Source: Muscardinus avellanarius (Eukaryota > Chordata > Mammalia > Rodentia > Gliridae). From it: DNA of 64,000 nt. The DNA lies in the NCBI GenBank assembly GCA_963383645.1, contig OY726573.1:20089158-20153157 (forward strand), written 5' to 3'. The translations under genes were made by a program, and so were the position numbers. Positions 9,950-20,721 of this stretch are shown in pieces (position 1 is the stretch's first letter; every line of letters begins with the position of its first letter). Under the pieces are notes generated by a model. It was given only the letters and a program-made list of their open reading frames with translations. It had not been told where the DNA came from and searched no databases.

Positions 9950-11320
9950 ATCTGTTGTTTTGTTTGTGGTGCTGGTGATTGAACCCAGGGGAGCTCCACA
10001 ATGGAGTTAATTTCCTGGTTCATTCTTAGTTTTATTTTGGGATGGGGTCTCATCTAAGTTATCAAGTTACTAAATTACAAGCTTTGAACCTGCAATCCTC
10101 CTGTCTCAGCATCCCAAGAACTGGGATTATAGGCCTGCACCAACACTCCTGGCTAGGGCGTCATCTTATAATTCTACTTTAAATATTCCTTTACCCTAAA
10201 AAATGAAATATTTGTTTTTTCCTCCTGTTATGTCCATTGTGAAAGATAAAAAAATTAAAAAATACACAAAAGTTCAACTTTCCGTAATCTATCTCCCCAC
10301 CAATGTCCAGGATATAACTATTATACCTGTCAACAGATTGATGAACAGTCTTCAATCTCCTTCTAAGCACATTTACATGTAACACATGTAAAACAAATGA
10401 ACAATTTTATTTTTACTTATTTATTTTTGTGGGTCTGGGATGGAGCCCAAGGACATTCTACCTCCTAGCTACACCCACAGCCCTATTTTTTATTCTTTAT
10501 TTTGAAACAGGGTCTTACTGCATTGTGGAGGGCCTCACTAAGTACTGAGGCCGTGTGCAAAACGCGATTCTTTAGTCTCAGCTCCTGATTGCTAGGATTA
10601 TAAGTATGCACCACCATGCCCGGAAAAATTAACAATTTTAAATAGTTAATTTCCTTCCTTACTTCCTTCTTTACTTTATTTTGGATTATGGTCTCACTAA
10701 GTTGCTGAGGGTTCCTCAAACCTACAATCCTCCTGTCTTAGCCTCCCAAATACTGGGAATACAGGTGTGCACCACCACATCCTACATACTTATCTTTCTT
10801 TTTAAATTTTTATTTATTTATTTTTTGGTGGTACTAGGGGTGTAACCCAGGGGCTTTCAAGCTGTGGGCTATACTCCCAGACCTATTTTATATTTTATTT
10901 GGAAACCTGGTGTCACTGAGTTGCTGAGACCCTCACTAAGTAGCTGAGGCTGGCTTTGAACCTGTGGGATCCTCCTGTCTCAGCCTCCCAATCCCGGGGG
11001 ATTACAAACTTGCAACACCATGCCCGGCTTACTTTTCTTTCTTTAAATACTGTCCAGCAACTTACTGTGTTTCCAATTCTTCATTATTATCAACAGCAGT
11101 TAGATAAACAGCCTAGTAATGCACTTCTCTTTCTATCTTTTTGGTGGCAGTGGGAGAGAAACTATGGGTGTTCTACCACTGAGCTACATCCTCAGGCCCT
11201 TTTTAAATGTATTTTGAAACAAGGTCTTGCTAGGTTACTGTGTGCTCATCTTGAATCTGTGATCCTCCTGTCTCAGTCTCTGAAGTACTGGGATTACAGG
11301 CATGGGCTGTCATGCCAAAT
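9950..11320 (-). repeat. cluster of five minus-strand SINEs
   Basis: Units at about 9960-10155, 10425-10625, 10680-10790, 10825-11028 and 11135-11320, each with a tRNA-like tail followed by a B1-like head on the minus strand. Bases 10160-10420 are AT-rich with no recognised feature. Confidence 0.75.
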
Positions 11321-11329
11321 TAATTCATA

Positions 11330-12145
11330 AATTTTAAGTTGTGCACTATTCTGAGGAGCATGATGCAATCCTGCACTGTCCTGTTCCATCTCCTAGGATG
11401 TGAATCGTAGTGTACCTACCATGCCCAGCAATTACATAACATTCTATGCACTTGAACCACTTATTATTTTCCATAGGATAAAACAGAAAAAACAGGAAAA
11501 AACTATGTTATTATTCTCAGTGTGATTAGAGAGTACTAAATATGTAGCTATGAGGTTGAACGCCCCTGGAAAATTCTCAAGATGTTATCCCCAGGAAGGG
11601 GCAGCCTAGCAGGGGTGTTGGAGTCCGAGAAGGAGGAGGAAGGAGTCTCGACAGGGCTGGTTAGGTGGGGCTGCAAGCAAGGGCGGGTTTCTGCAGCAAG
11701 GCTCAGAGCATAGGGGTGAGGAGGGCATATACAGCTGGTGAGGCTGAGCTCCAAGGGGGGAAGCAGGCCTAGCACAGACGGCAGCTGGAGTGAGTGTCCA
11801 GGCTCATGTGGAGAGGAGGGCTTTCCACGTGGGAGCTCAGCCTGGCTTGGGAGTCGGATTCAGGCAGCTCCGGGGAGCGCTGCCACTCAGTGGTGCTCAC
11901 TGTGAATAAGGGTGGCTTCAATGCAAGGGGACATCCTGGGTCAAGATAAACCCGGCCATGGTAGAGATACTCCACTGGCAGGGGCCCAGGTTAGGGTGTC
12001 AAGAGTCATTTCTCTAAACAGAGAAAGAATGATATTCTTGAAAGAAGAATGGCAGCTGACATGGGACACTGATCAAATAAGTAGTTATAGAAAGGATAAT
12101 GGGATCCAGATCTCACTGTTGAAAATAGGAATTATAAATACAATA
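11330..12145. other. unique intergenic stretch
   Basis: No gene or repeat recognised. 11560-11990 is moderately GC-rich with short open frames on the minus strand that have no recognisable domain. Confidence 0.4.
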
Positions 12146-12341
12146 GCTGGGCCTGGTGGTGCACCCTTGTAATCCCAGTACTTGGGAGCGGAGACAGGAG
12201 GATCGAAGGTTCTCAGTCAGCTAGTCTTAGCTACTTAGTGAGGCCTTCCACAACTTAGTGAGACTCTGTTTCAAAATCAAGAATAAAAAATACCGCTGGG
12301 GTGTAGCTTGGAGGTAGAATTTCCCTGGGTTCAACTCCCAG

Positions 12342-12395
<54 letters not shown>

Positions 12396-12445
12396 ACCAG
12401 AAAAAACCTCCAATAAAAACCCCAAAACAAACAAACAAAAAAAAA
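12146..12445 (+). repeat. SINE with (CA)n and poly(A) tail
   Basis: Head GCTGGGCCTGGTGGTGCACC, tail ending TCCCAGTTAC, then CA repeats (about 12342-12374) and A runs. Confidence 0.8.
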
Positions 12446-12865
12446 AAAACCCCAAAGGAAACAATAAAGTAGAAAACTGGAATAAACCTTGTGGTCATCA
12501 CAGGCACTGGTATAATTCACCATTCATTCTTTTTCCCTCCCTTCTCTCTTTCTCCCTCTCCTCATAGTCATTCTCTCCCTTTTCTCTCTGGATTTAGATA
12601 CCAAGAGGGAACACAATGATTTTCCTGTCAGACACATATATCTGTGAACTGTGATTGATCACGAATCAATTTTAATTCCCATGTGAAAGTTGATTTCTCT
12701 TCAGCCTGAGTATCATCCATTGAACTGATTAAACAAAGTAATCTAACCATCACACTAAACCACACAAATGCATATATTTATGATTTATCAATTGAAAAAT
12801 GACAAATACAATAATAATCAAAGAAAATGCTGTAGTGTGCCACCTACTTGTGGGGGTCCATCGCA
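12446..12865. other. unique AT-rich stretch downstream of the kinase locus
   Basis: Pyrimidine-rich, then AT-rich sequence with no recognised element. Confidence 0.35.
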
Positions 12866-12869
12866 GAGG

Positions 12870-14797
12870 CCTGCTTTCACTGGAGATACCTCGTAAGTCT
12901 ATACTACAGGGCACTTCTGCTCCCCTCTTGCTAGATCTACTTGGCTGGACCCAGGGCCAATCTTTGGGGCCAGCAGGGAACAGCAACATGTCCTTGAGAT
13001 CTGGGTCACAATTCTCTGTGTTACCTGTTTCCAGCCTTGAGTGTTGTCCATGGTGGTGACCACAGGTTCCCGACAAGGTTGCTGCATGCAGTGGGCGTCT
13101 TGTTCTGTCAGTCGCTCCGGAGAGGACAAGCTGGCTTGGTGGGCCTCAAGGCCATGGTGCTGGGAGTGGGGTGCTCTCACTGGGGCCTCACAGAGGAACC
13201 GCAGGCAGGCTGTGTCTCCTCTCCTCTGAGGTGTGAGGAGGAATGGCAGGCCTGCTCTCTGCATCTCCTCTGGGTGGGGCCGGGGACAGGAGGGGCCTGG
13301 CTGTGTCTTTGCTCCCAGAGTCCCTCCCTTCCTCCAGGCTGGGCAGGGGAGGGGCAGGCGGGCTGTCACTACTCCCCCTCACACTGCCCAGGGAATTGCA
13401 AGCCGCCTGTGCCCCTGCCCTGTTCTGCCCTGACTCCATGTCCTACCTGCTTGGCAGTGTCCACCTGCTTTCGCTGGAGACACCTTATTACCAAGTAGGC
13501 CAGGGCACTTGTGCTGGCCGGTCTCTTCAGCTCCTTGGGTGCATCCAGGGTGGACCTTTGGGGCCATCATGCAATTGCAGAGGCTCTTGGGATCCTGGTC
13601 CCAATTCTGCAGCTCACTCACCACATGTATGGTCAGGGGTGGTGGCTGCAACTCAACGGGGTTGCCAGGTTGGGGCAGAGTCTGCCTCTGCCAATAGTTC
13701 CTGGGAGGACAAGTTGGCCGGGGGCAGCTCACATCTGTGCTGGGTGCCATGATGGGAGTGGGCGTCCATTCACTAGATCTGCACAGAGGAACAGCAGCTG
13801 GGCTCTGTCCACTCTGCTACAGGGGACACAGGTAAATCAGCCACAGAGGAACAGCAGCCGGGCTCTGTCCACTCTGCTGCAGGGGCTCAGGTAAACCACT
13901 GCACAGAGGAACAGCAGCCGGGCTCTGTCCACTCTGCTGCAGGGGCTCAGGTAAAACACCGCACTAGGAACAGCAGCCAGGCTCTATCCACTCTGCTGCA
14001 GGGGCTCAGGTAAACCACTTCATAGAGGAACAGCAGCCGGGCTCTGTCCACTCTGCTGCAGGGGGCTCAGGTAATTCAGTGCACAGAGGAACTTCAGCCA
14101 GGCTCTGTCCACTCTACTGCGGGTTATGCAGGCAAACCACTGCACAGAGGAACTGCAGCCGGGCTCTGTCCACTCTGCTGCAGGGTTTGCAGGTAAACCA
14201 CCTCACAGAGGAACAGCAGCCGGACTCTGTCCACTCTGCTGCAGGGGGCTCAGGTAAATCAGTGCACCGAGGAACAGCAGCCAGGCTCTGTCCACTCTGC
14301 TGCGGGGGCTCAGGAAAACCACCGCAGAGAGAAACAGCAGCCGGGCTCTGTCCACTATACTGCGGGTTATGCAGGTAAACCACCACACAGAGGAACAGCA
14401 CAGGGCTCTGTCCACTCTGCTGCAGGGGGCTCAGGTAAACCACTGCACAGAGGAACAGCAGCCGGGCTCTGTCCACTCTGCTGCGGGTGTGCAGGTAAAT
14501 CAACAGCAGGTTCTTTACTTCTCTGCAATGGTCGGCAGAAGGGAGACTGGGCTGTCTTTATCCCTATGTCTCTGATGTGGAGCAGCAGGTGGGCTCTGCT
14601 GGGCAGGCTCTCGCTGGGCAGCTTTTGCGGGGCAGGCTCTCACTGGGCAGGCTCTCGCTGGGCAGGCTCTCACTGGGCATGGTGTTGCTGGGCAGGCTGT
14701 TGGAACTCTCCTCCATGCTGGACAGTGGAGTGGCAGGTGGGCCGTTCATGCTCAGGGCTGGCAGGCTGTGTCTTACGCACCCCTTGATTTTGCTCAC
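12870..14797 (-). pseudogene. decayed array of kinase C-terminal tails
   Basis: Directly downstream of the kinase stop, the minus strand repeats parts of the kinase tail. 14797-14564 reads VRHSLPALSMNGPPATPLSS, like RRHSLPAVPLGSMGGSSAS of the kinase. 13600-13480 reads CNCMMAPKVHPGCTQ and KVSPAKAG, like the kinase end. 13440-13380 again resembles the HSLPAVPL segment. 13235-13188 reads EERRHSLPAVPL. 13000-12900 reads SRTCCCSLLAPKIGPGSSQ. The copies carry stops and shifts and lack the kinase domain. They look like tandem partial duplications of the tail, two to three copies deep, with a 60-bp minisatellite expanded in the middle. Confidence 0.65.
13785..14505 (-). repeat. 60-bp minisatellite, about 12 units
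   Basis: A tandem array with a period of about 60 bp. Each unit contains CTCTGTCCACTCTGCTGC followed by CAGGTAAAYCA on the plus strand. On the minus strand a unit contains GACAGAGCCCGGCTGCTG and TTCCTCTGTG. That resembles the DNA encoding the RRHSLPAVPL segment of the kinase tail (compare 13240-13185), so the array probably grew out of that segment. Confidence 0.9.
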
Positions 14798-16803
14798 TGG
14801 CCTGCTTTAGCTGGAGACACCTTAGCTCTGAATGTTTTAGGGCACCTCTGTGCTTCTTGGCTGGATCCAGGGCAAATCTTCTTGGCCATCAGACAGCAGC
14901 AGCAGGCTCTCATGATGCTGCCCAGAAATCTCTTGCAAGCCTGCCTCCATCCCCGGGTGACTTCAGGGGCTGCAGCCTCAAGGTCGTGCGGGAGTGCCAT
15001 GCTGGGAGCAGGGGTCTTCTCGCTGATGTTGCACAGGCTCTGTTCACGCTGCTCAGGGGTGCACACCTCAGGCACTGGCACATCCTCCTCTACCTCTGCG
15101 ATGGTCAGCTGAGAGGGGCTGGGCAGGCTCTGGTCACTCTGCTCAGGGGTGCACACCTCAGGCACTTTTGTGTCCTCCTCTCCCTCTGCGATGGTCAGCA
15201 GAGAGGGGCCAGGGAGGCTCTGGTCACTCTTCTCAGGGGTGCACACCTCAGGCACTGGCGCGTCCTCCTCTCCCTCTGCGATGGTCGGCAGAGAGGGGCC
15301 AGGCAGGCTCAGGTCACTCTGCTTGGGGGTGCACACCTCAGGCACTTTCGCGTCCTCCTCTCCCTCTGCGATGGTCGGCAGAGAGGGGGCCCACCTGAGC
15401 TTTGCTCTCATCTTCTGCCAGCGCTCAATGCTAGTCAGCTTGCGTCTTCTCCCCGTTGGCCTCAGCTGGTGAACACTAAGTGGGCTGTTGATGGGCAGGC
15501 TCTTTCCTCTCCACTGCGTGCTGGGCTCGTTCTTGCTGGACAGTCTCTCCCTGGGCATGGTCTTGCTGGGCATGTTGTTGGCACTCTCTGTCAAGCTGGC
15601 ACTACTCCCTCCCATACTGCCCAGGGGAACGGCCGGGAGGCTGTGTCTTCTGTCCCCCTTCTGCCCAAATTGTGTGTCCAGGGAATGCCATGAGAGCAAG
15701 GGGCTGGTGGGATGGGCAGGCTCCCTAGCTCTGCGCACTGGGGGGAGAGCAGAAGAGTGTGCTAGCGGTGGAGGTGGCGTGCTGCCCTGATGTTGTTTCT
15801 GCCTCCCCTGGACTGCACCCTGGCTCACCCTCCATTTTACAATGAGGTAGGTGGCACTGAGATGGTCAAATCGTCTGTCTGACACAGACATCCAGGTGAG
15901 GTCTGGGTCATAACCCAAGCAACGCATGACCCTTAAAATCAGGGCATCTGGCTCCTTGGGGAGAGGCTTGGGAGGAGGTGGTATGTCTTCGCCCTGGGCC
16001 AGCCATGGGTGCCCTAGAATCTCATCAGCTGTCGGCCTCTGGGCTGGGTCTACCGTGAGCAGCTGCCTGATAATATCCTGAGCCCCAGGGGAAAGGTGAG
16101 TGGGCTCCTTGTATTGTCCCTGCACGACCCGCTCTTTCATCTCCTTCAAGTTGTTACTGTGGAAGGGGAGAGTCTCTGTTAAAATAAAGTGCAGGAGGAT
16201 CCCCAGGCTCCAGATGTCCACCTCGGGGCCGTATGGGCGCTGCTCGTAGATCTCAGGAGCGCAGAAGGGGAAAGTGCCACAAAAAGCTGTCAGCTTCTGC
16301 CCAGACTTGATTATACAGCTCACCCCAAAGTCAATGAGCTTCACGTTCCCCTCCCGGTCCAGCAGGATGTTGCCTGGCTTCAGGTCCCTGTGGACGATGC
16401 CTTTTTGATGGCAATAGCGCACCGCCCACAGGATCTGCCTGAACAGCCTCTGGGCCTCCTCCTCCCTCAGGCCGCCGGGCAGCTGACCCCCACTCACAAA
16501 CTCCATGATGAGAAAGAGTGTGTTCGGTGTCTCCACAATCTCAAAGAGCTGGACCACGTGTTGATGTTCCACCGTCTTCATGATCTCGACCTCCAGCATG
16601 AAGGGGAGCAGATGACTTGATTTGTCTATAACTTTTATCGCCACCTCCGTCCCAGTGAGGACATGGCGGGCCAGGTGAATGACGCCATAGGTGCCCTTGC
16701 CGATTTGCCTCACGATGGTATACTGGCCCTTAAGGTCCTCCTCCCAGGGATTGTCAGTGGAGACGCCTGGACTCGCCTCCTTCCCTTCTCTCTTACCAGC
16801 CAT
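14794..16803 (-). CDS. sperm-motility-kinase-like Ser/Thr kinase (Smok family), intronless
   Basis: A single-exon frame of 669 codons starting at MAGKREGK. An in-frame ATG at 16884 lies in a low-complexity leader, so I prefer 16803. Kinase domain about residues 28-268: Gly loop GKGTYG (35-40), VAIK with Lys57, helix-C Glu71, HRDLKPGN (138-145, Asp140), DFG (158-160), T-loop Thr172, APE (182-184), HPWL at the end. All catalytic residues are present. A UBA-like segment follows at about 286-325, as in AMPK/MARK-related and Smok kinases. The tail has four 30-residue repeats built on TIAEGEEDAKVPEVCTP and ends with a CCCC cluster (MRACCCCLM) that could be palmitoylated. Smok kinases are testis-expressed in mouse and include the t-haplotype responder. 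The role here is inferred from family only. Confidence 0.9.
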   Translation of the reverse strand: MAGKREGKEASPGVSTDNPWEEDLKGQYTIVRQIGKGTYGVIHLARHVLTGTEVAIKVIDKSSHLLPFMLEVEIMKTVEHQHVVQLFEIVETPNTLFLIMEFVSGGQLPGGLREEEAQRLFRQILWAVRYCHQKGIVHRDLKPGNILLDREGNVKLIDFGVSCIIKSGQKLTAFCGTFPFCAPEIYEQRPYGPEVDIWSLGILLHFILTETLPFHSNNLKEMKERVVQGQYKEPTHLSPGAQDIIRQLLTVDPAQRPTADEILGHPWLAQGEDIPPPPKPLPKEPDALILRVMRCLGYDPDLTWMSVSDRRFDHLSATYLIVKWRVSQGAVQGRQKQHQGSTPPPPLAHSSALPPVRRAREPAHPTSPLLSWHSLDTQFGQKGDRRHSLPAVPLGSMGGSSASLTESANNMPSKTMPRERLSSKNEPSTQWRGKSLPINSPLSVHQLRPTGRRRKLTSIERWQKMRAKLRWAPSLPTIAEGEEDAKVPEVCTPKQSDLSLPGPSLPTIAEGEEDAPVPEVCTPEKSDQSLPGPSLLTIAEGEEDTKVPEVCTPEQSDQSLPSPSQLTIAEVEEDVPVPEVCTPEQREQSLCNISEKTPAPSMALPHDLEAAAPEVTRGWRQACKRFLGSIMRACCCCLMAKKICPGSSQEAQRCPKTFRAKVSPAKAGQ
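15046..15405 (-). repeat. 90-bp coding tandem repeat, four units, in the kinase tail
   Basis: Four near-identical 90-bp units, in frame, each carrying GCACACCTCAGGCACT (plus-strand reading). They encode 30-residue acidic repeats with a TIAEGEED core. The unit length keeps the frame, so copy-number change would not break the protein. Confidence 0.92.
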
Positions 16804-17039
16804 ATTAAAGACAAAACCGAAGTCCGAAATCAAAACTCCTGAGCCAAAATTCAAAGTTAAAGTCAAATTTCCAAATGTCCACAATCTATAGTTCCAATGC
16901 CAAATCCAAATTCCAGAAGTCCAAAGTCAGAAGTCCAAGTCAAGCCGAGTCCAAATCCACACAAGCACCAAGTCGCAGTCCTACAGGTCACCACACACTA
17001 GCTCCCTGTATCAACGGACAAATGACCAGCAACTGCCAG

Positions 17040-17112
17040 GCCCTTATATAGCCCATGCCTGACGCCTCACAGAGGCTCTTTGTGAGGTCACGCCTAGACA
17101 TGGGCCAATCAG
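17040..17112 (-). promoter_or_regulatory. core promoter of the kinase gene: TATA, CRE-like, CCAAT
   Basis: On the minus strand upstream of the kinase: TATATAAGG (17042-17050), a TGAGGTCA-type element one base from the cAMP response element (17083-17090), and ATTGG (CCAAT box, 17105-17109). Spacing predicts transcription starting near 17010-17020, giving a leader of about 210 nt. CRE plus TATA is common in post-meiotic testis promoters driven by CREM. That link is inference. Confidence 0.7.
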
Positions 17113-17321
17113 AGTGAGGCATGGGCACTGGGGCTGTCTTACCTCCAAGACTTTTTCTCCTTTAATAAAAAGAATGAGAAAAACTCTAGATGCTTCTTTT
17201 CTTCCATAGGATATGAAAACTAACTTGTTTAGAAATTAAATTGAATATGGAGCTCCAATGGCTTTTTCAATGTAACTGTCAAAATAACATGTAAGTTTTG
17301 GCATTTCAAGATCTCATCATA

Positions 17322-17507
17322 AGCCGGTCATGGTGGCTCACACCTGCAATCTCACTACTTGGAAGGCTGAAATAGGAGGATCATAGTTGGACCACAGCTT
17401 CAGCAAATAGTGAGACTCATCCACCTATTGAGATCCTGTTTAAATACAAAAGTTAAAATCGAACTGGGGGTATAGCTCAGAGGCAGAATGCCCTGGATTT
17501 AATCCCC

Positions 17508-17563
<56 letters not shown>

Positions 17564-17785
17564 TGCTCATTATATCTACACTCAATGTATTTAATTCATT
17601 TTTCTTTCACCTTGGGGCATTGGTTTCAAAAGGATGGTAAGCCAGGCAAGGTGGTGCATGCTTGTAATCCCAGTACTTGAGAGGTCAAGACAGGAGGATC
17701 ACAGGTTCATGACCAGCCTTAGAAACTTAGCAAGCCCTCCAAATTTAGTGAGACCCCATTTCAACATAAAAGAATAAGCTGGGCA
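17322..17785 (+). repeat. two plus-strand SINEs and a (CA)n run
   Basis: SINE at about 17322-17510 followed by a CA run (17511-17562). A second, truncated SINE starts near 17640 (GCCAGGCAAGGTGGTGCATG). Confidence 0.8.
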
Positions 17786-17789
17786 TGGT

Positions 17790-18125
17790 GGATCACACCA
17801 ATGCAGGAGAAAGAGGACTCAGAAACAAATCCACACACTCACAGCCAATTGATATTTGACAAAGGGGCCAAAACCTACACTGGAAAAAAAGACAGTCTGT
17901 TCAACAAGTGGTGTTGGAAAAGCTGGTTAACCATATGCAGGAAAATGGAAATAAATCCCACTCTCTCACCCTGCACAAGAGTCCATTCAAGACATGTATG
18001 TGTGTTTACCAGCGTTTTGAGTTCTTTGTCTATTAGAGCTACTAGTCCTCTATGAGACGAGTAGCTGCAAAGATTGTCTCCCATTCTGTAGGCTCTCTCT
18101 TCAGACTCTTGTTTTCTTTGCATCC
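17790..18125. mobile_element. L1 fragment with internal inversion (twin priming)
   Basis: 17801-18005 on the plus strand reads L1 ORF2 (NPHTHSQLIFDKGAK, NKWCWKSWLTICRKM). At about 18006 the orientation flips, and 18123-18010 on the minus strand reads a more downstream ORF2 piece (RAYRMGDNLCSYSSHRGL). A 5' inversion of this kind is typical of twin-primed L1 insertion. Confidence 0.75.
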
Positions 18126-18129
18126 AGGA

Positions 18130-19060
18130 CCTATTAAATGTGAAGGTTTTCTTGAAGGAGTCTCTACCAGTACCAGTATATATTGAACTAGTTGGTGATT
18201 AATGAAGTCAGATACACAGGTAAAGGCTTTGTGACATTGAAACTCAAAGGCTTTCTCTTCAAAATGCATTCATGGTGGTTAATGAGGCATCCGAAGGCCA
18301 TCATACACTCATTACATTATGGTTTATATTGACTAGGGAGGGGTTTTGCATATTGATTATGGATAAATTATTTGGAAAGTTTTGAACACCAATCACAATT
18401 AAAGTCTACTCTTTATGAATACGCAAGTATCTAATAAGGGAATCTTTCATGGAAGAATTCTCTACACTGGTTGCAATCAATGAACTTCTAATTTTCTAAT
18501 GTAAAATGAGCTATGTATCTCCAGGGTTTTCCACATTTGCTACATTCATGGGTTTGTAATGGGTTGAATGTGACTGCCCCCTCAAAAAAATCCATGTCCA
18601 CCCAGACCCTGGGTATATAACGTGATTTGCAAACAGGTTCTTTGCAGTTGTAATCATTTAATTTCACACTGATTCAGAGTGGGTCCCAAATACAGTGCCT
18701 GTGCCCTAGGGGAAGGGGGGAGGACACGGAGACACAGAGAAGGCCATGTGAGGAGGCAGGAGACTGCAGGGGCAGTCACACACCAGGGGCCACAGGATGA
18801 AGAGAACCAGCAGGACCTGGGAGAGCTCTGGGTGATCTGCCCTCAGAGATGCTGAGCAGAGAGCCCTCTCACCCTTCACACCGACTCTGGCCTCCTGAAC
18901 TTTCACAGAATGGATTTCAACTGCATAAAGTCACTGTGTGTGTTAACTTGTTTTGGCAGCTCCAGGAACCTACTATAGGCCTTCTTTTCCTCTGTCATTA
19001 TCCATGGTAGAGTGAAGCATGATTTACAAAGAGAGCTTGCCACATTCATAGTAATTATGA
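18130..19060 (-). pseudogene. C2H2 zinc-finger gene remnant
   Basis: The minus strand shows broken C2H2 finger pieces: HECSKCGKPW (about 18550-18515), EKAFEFQCHKAFTCVSDFINH (about 18260-18195) and NYECGKLSL (about 19060-19030). These match finger and linker consensus of KRAB-type zinc-finger genes but carry stops and lost Cys/His. An old interspersed repeat (about 18555-18960) interrupts it. No intact finger array remains. Confidence 0.5.
18555..18960 (+). repeat. old mammalian interspersed repeat (class not resolved)
   Basis: GGTTGAATGTGACTGCCCCC, later GCCTCCTGAACTTTCACAGA, recalls a widespread ancient eutherian repeat. I cannot place it in a named family with confidence. Confidence 0.4.
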
Positions 19061-19399
19061 GGATTATCACCTCTGTAGACTTGGGGGTGGCTCAAGAATT
19101 CTACCTCCTGGCAAAATGGCTTCTCGCTGTTTAACAACATAGCTGTTCTGTGCAGTACCACTTCTCTACTATGTAATGGAGAGGTGTTTTCTAGTGAGGA
19201 CCTTTCTGCATTTACTCCCTTTAGAAAAATCTCTGCACTATGACGCCCTTGATGTCTTAGGAAGTTGGAAATAACTGGATGCTTTCCCCAATCATCTCAT
19301 TTCCACAGGACAGTCTTATGTAGTTGGACCAATGACATCCCCATTCATTATGTTCTTAATGCTTCTGGTCGACAGTTTCTCTAATGCATCAGAACTGTA

Positions 19400-19870
19400 T
19401 GGGGAAAAAACTTGTGTGTACATACACGTACAGTTCACTGGTTTAACCCCTACCCAATTCCTACCCCATTCCCTCCCCGTCTCTCCTTCCTTTGCTCGGC
19501 TTAGTGGTTGAGTTCGACATGTTTAAGTACATTGTGGGTTTTAGAGAATTTCCTTCTTCCCCCCTCCTTTCTCCTTCTTTAGGTTGTCTTGTTTTCTCCT
19601 CTATAGGATTTCCTTTTTCATCTAGAGTTTCTCCTACGACCCATTTCTCCCTAGCTCTCACATATTAGGGAAAGCATCTGATTTCTGATTTTTTGTGACT
19701 GACTAATCTCATTTAGCATAATGTCCTCCAGTTCCATCCATTTCCCTGAAATGATGTAATTGAGTTTTATTAATGGCTGAGTAAAATTCCATTGTATACA
19801 TATCCCACAGTTTTGTAATCCATTCATCTGTTGATGGGCATCTTACCTGGTTCCACACATTCTAATCACA
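19400..19870 (-). mobile_element. L1 3' end
   Basis: The minus strand reads the end of L1 ORF2 (the [10 protein letters not shown] region appears as GAGTAAAATTCCATTGTATA near 19780) and the pyrimidine-rich L1 3' UTR (TCGGCTTAGTGGTTGAG). It is 5' truncated. Confidence 0.75.
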
Positions 19871-19877
19871 TTTTTCA

Positions 19878-19997
19878 GGAATTGGTGGCCAACCAGTTGA
19901 ATGGCTGTTCATTACTACTGGTCAACTAGCACCAATCCCATACTTCTCAATCATCCTGTTATTTATACCACCAATCAGCTGCTCAGAAATAAACATG
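19878..19997 (+). pseudogene. nuclear mitochondrial insert: cytochrome b C-terminus
   Basis: Forty codons read with the vertebrate mitochondrial code give a match to the end of cytochrome b: [19 protein letters not shown] and [15 protein letters not shown] are recognisable against the conserved IGGQPVE motif. There is no frameshift. No flanking tRNA-Thr or D-loop sequence is evident. Confidence 0.75.
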
Positions 19998-19999
19998 TC

Positions 20000-20720
20000 A
20001 CTATCACAAGCCATCCCCACTGCAAAGAACATAATGAAACCCCTGACTGTGCATGAGGGCTCTGACTAAAGCATAGCTCCATTCCACTCTTATCTTTAGC
20101 CACTTCTGCAGATGGCCAGAACCCCTGCTCAGAACATTGCTAACACCTCCTGGACAGACCTTTGCACCTACAACTCCAAAAAATAAACAAAGAAAACAAA
20201 AGAAAAATCAATTCTGCCACCATTTTGGACCCAATAACTGTTCATTTTAAACTTTTAAGAGTTTTTAATCGCATTGAAATGTATGACTATAATGCACCAA
20301 TAAAAATTTATAAAAAATAAAATAAAACAAAACATAAGCTTTTAGGAGAAGCTCTGATTTGCTCTGTTCCCTCCAGCTCCAACCTTTCACCATTTCTGAA
20401 TCATTAAGATCCTCTGATCACCAAAACATTGATCACCCTCCACTAACAAAGGCAGAGGCACTGGACAGAAAGCTGTACTAAACACAGACAAATCAACTCA
20501 GGATTCTGTCTGGGGCCTTTCCATCCTGGCCTTGACATCCGTCCCTGGCTCTCTAGTGACCAACCTGACCAACAACAACGTTCCCCAATGAAATCACAGG
20601 GGCGATATGAACCAAAGGAGACCAAATTCCAGTACTGCAGGATAACTAAGTTCTGGAGAGCTTCTGTATGGAATGATGATAACTACTAATTCTGCATTAC
20701 ATATTTAAAATATGTTGAGA
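20000..20720. other. mixed L1 tail and unrecognised sequence
   Basis: 20230-20330 ends in AATGCACCAATAAAAAT and an A-rich run, like an L1 3' terminus on the plus strand. 20340-20720 has no recognised feature. Confidence 0.4.
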
Positions 20721-20721
20721 A

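Noticed and set aside
13785..14505. A CRISPR-like repeat array
   Set aside because: The units are contiguous 60-bp tandem repeats without unique spacers, in mammalian DNA.
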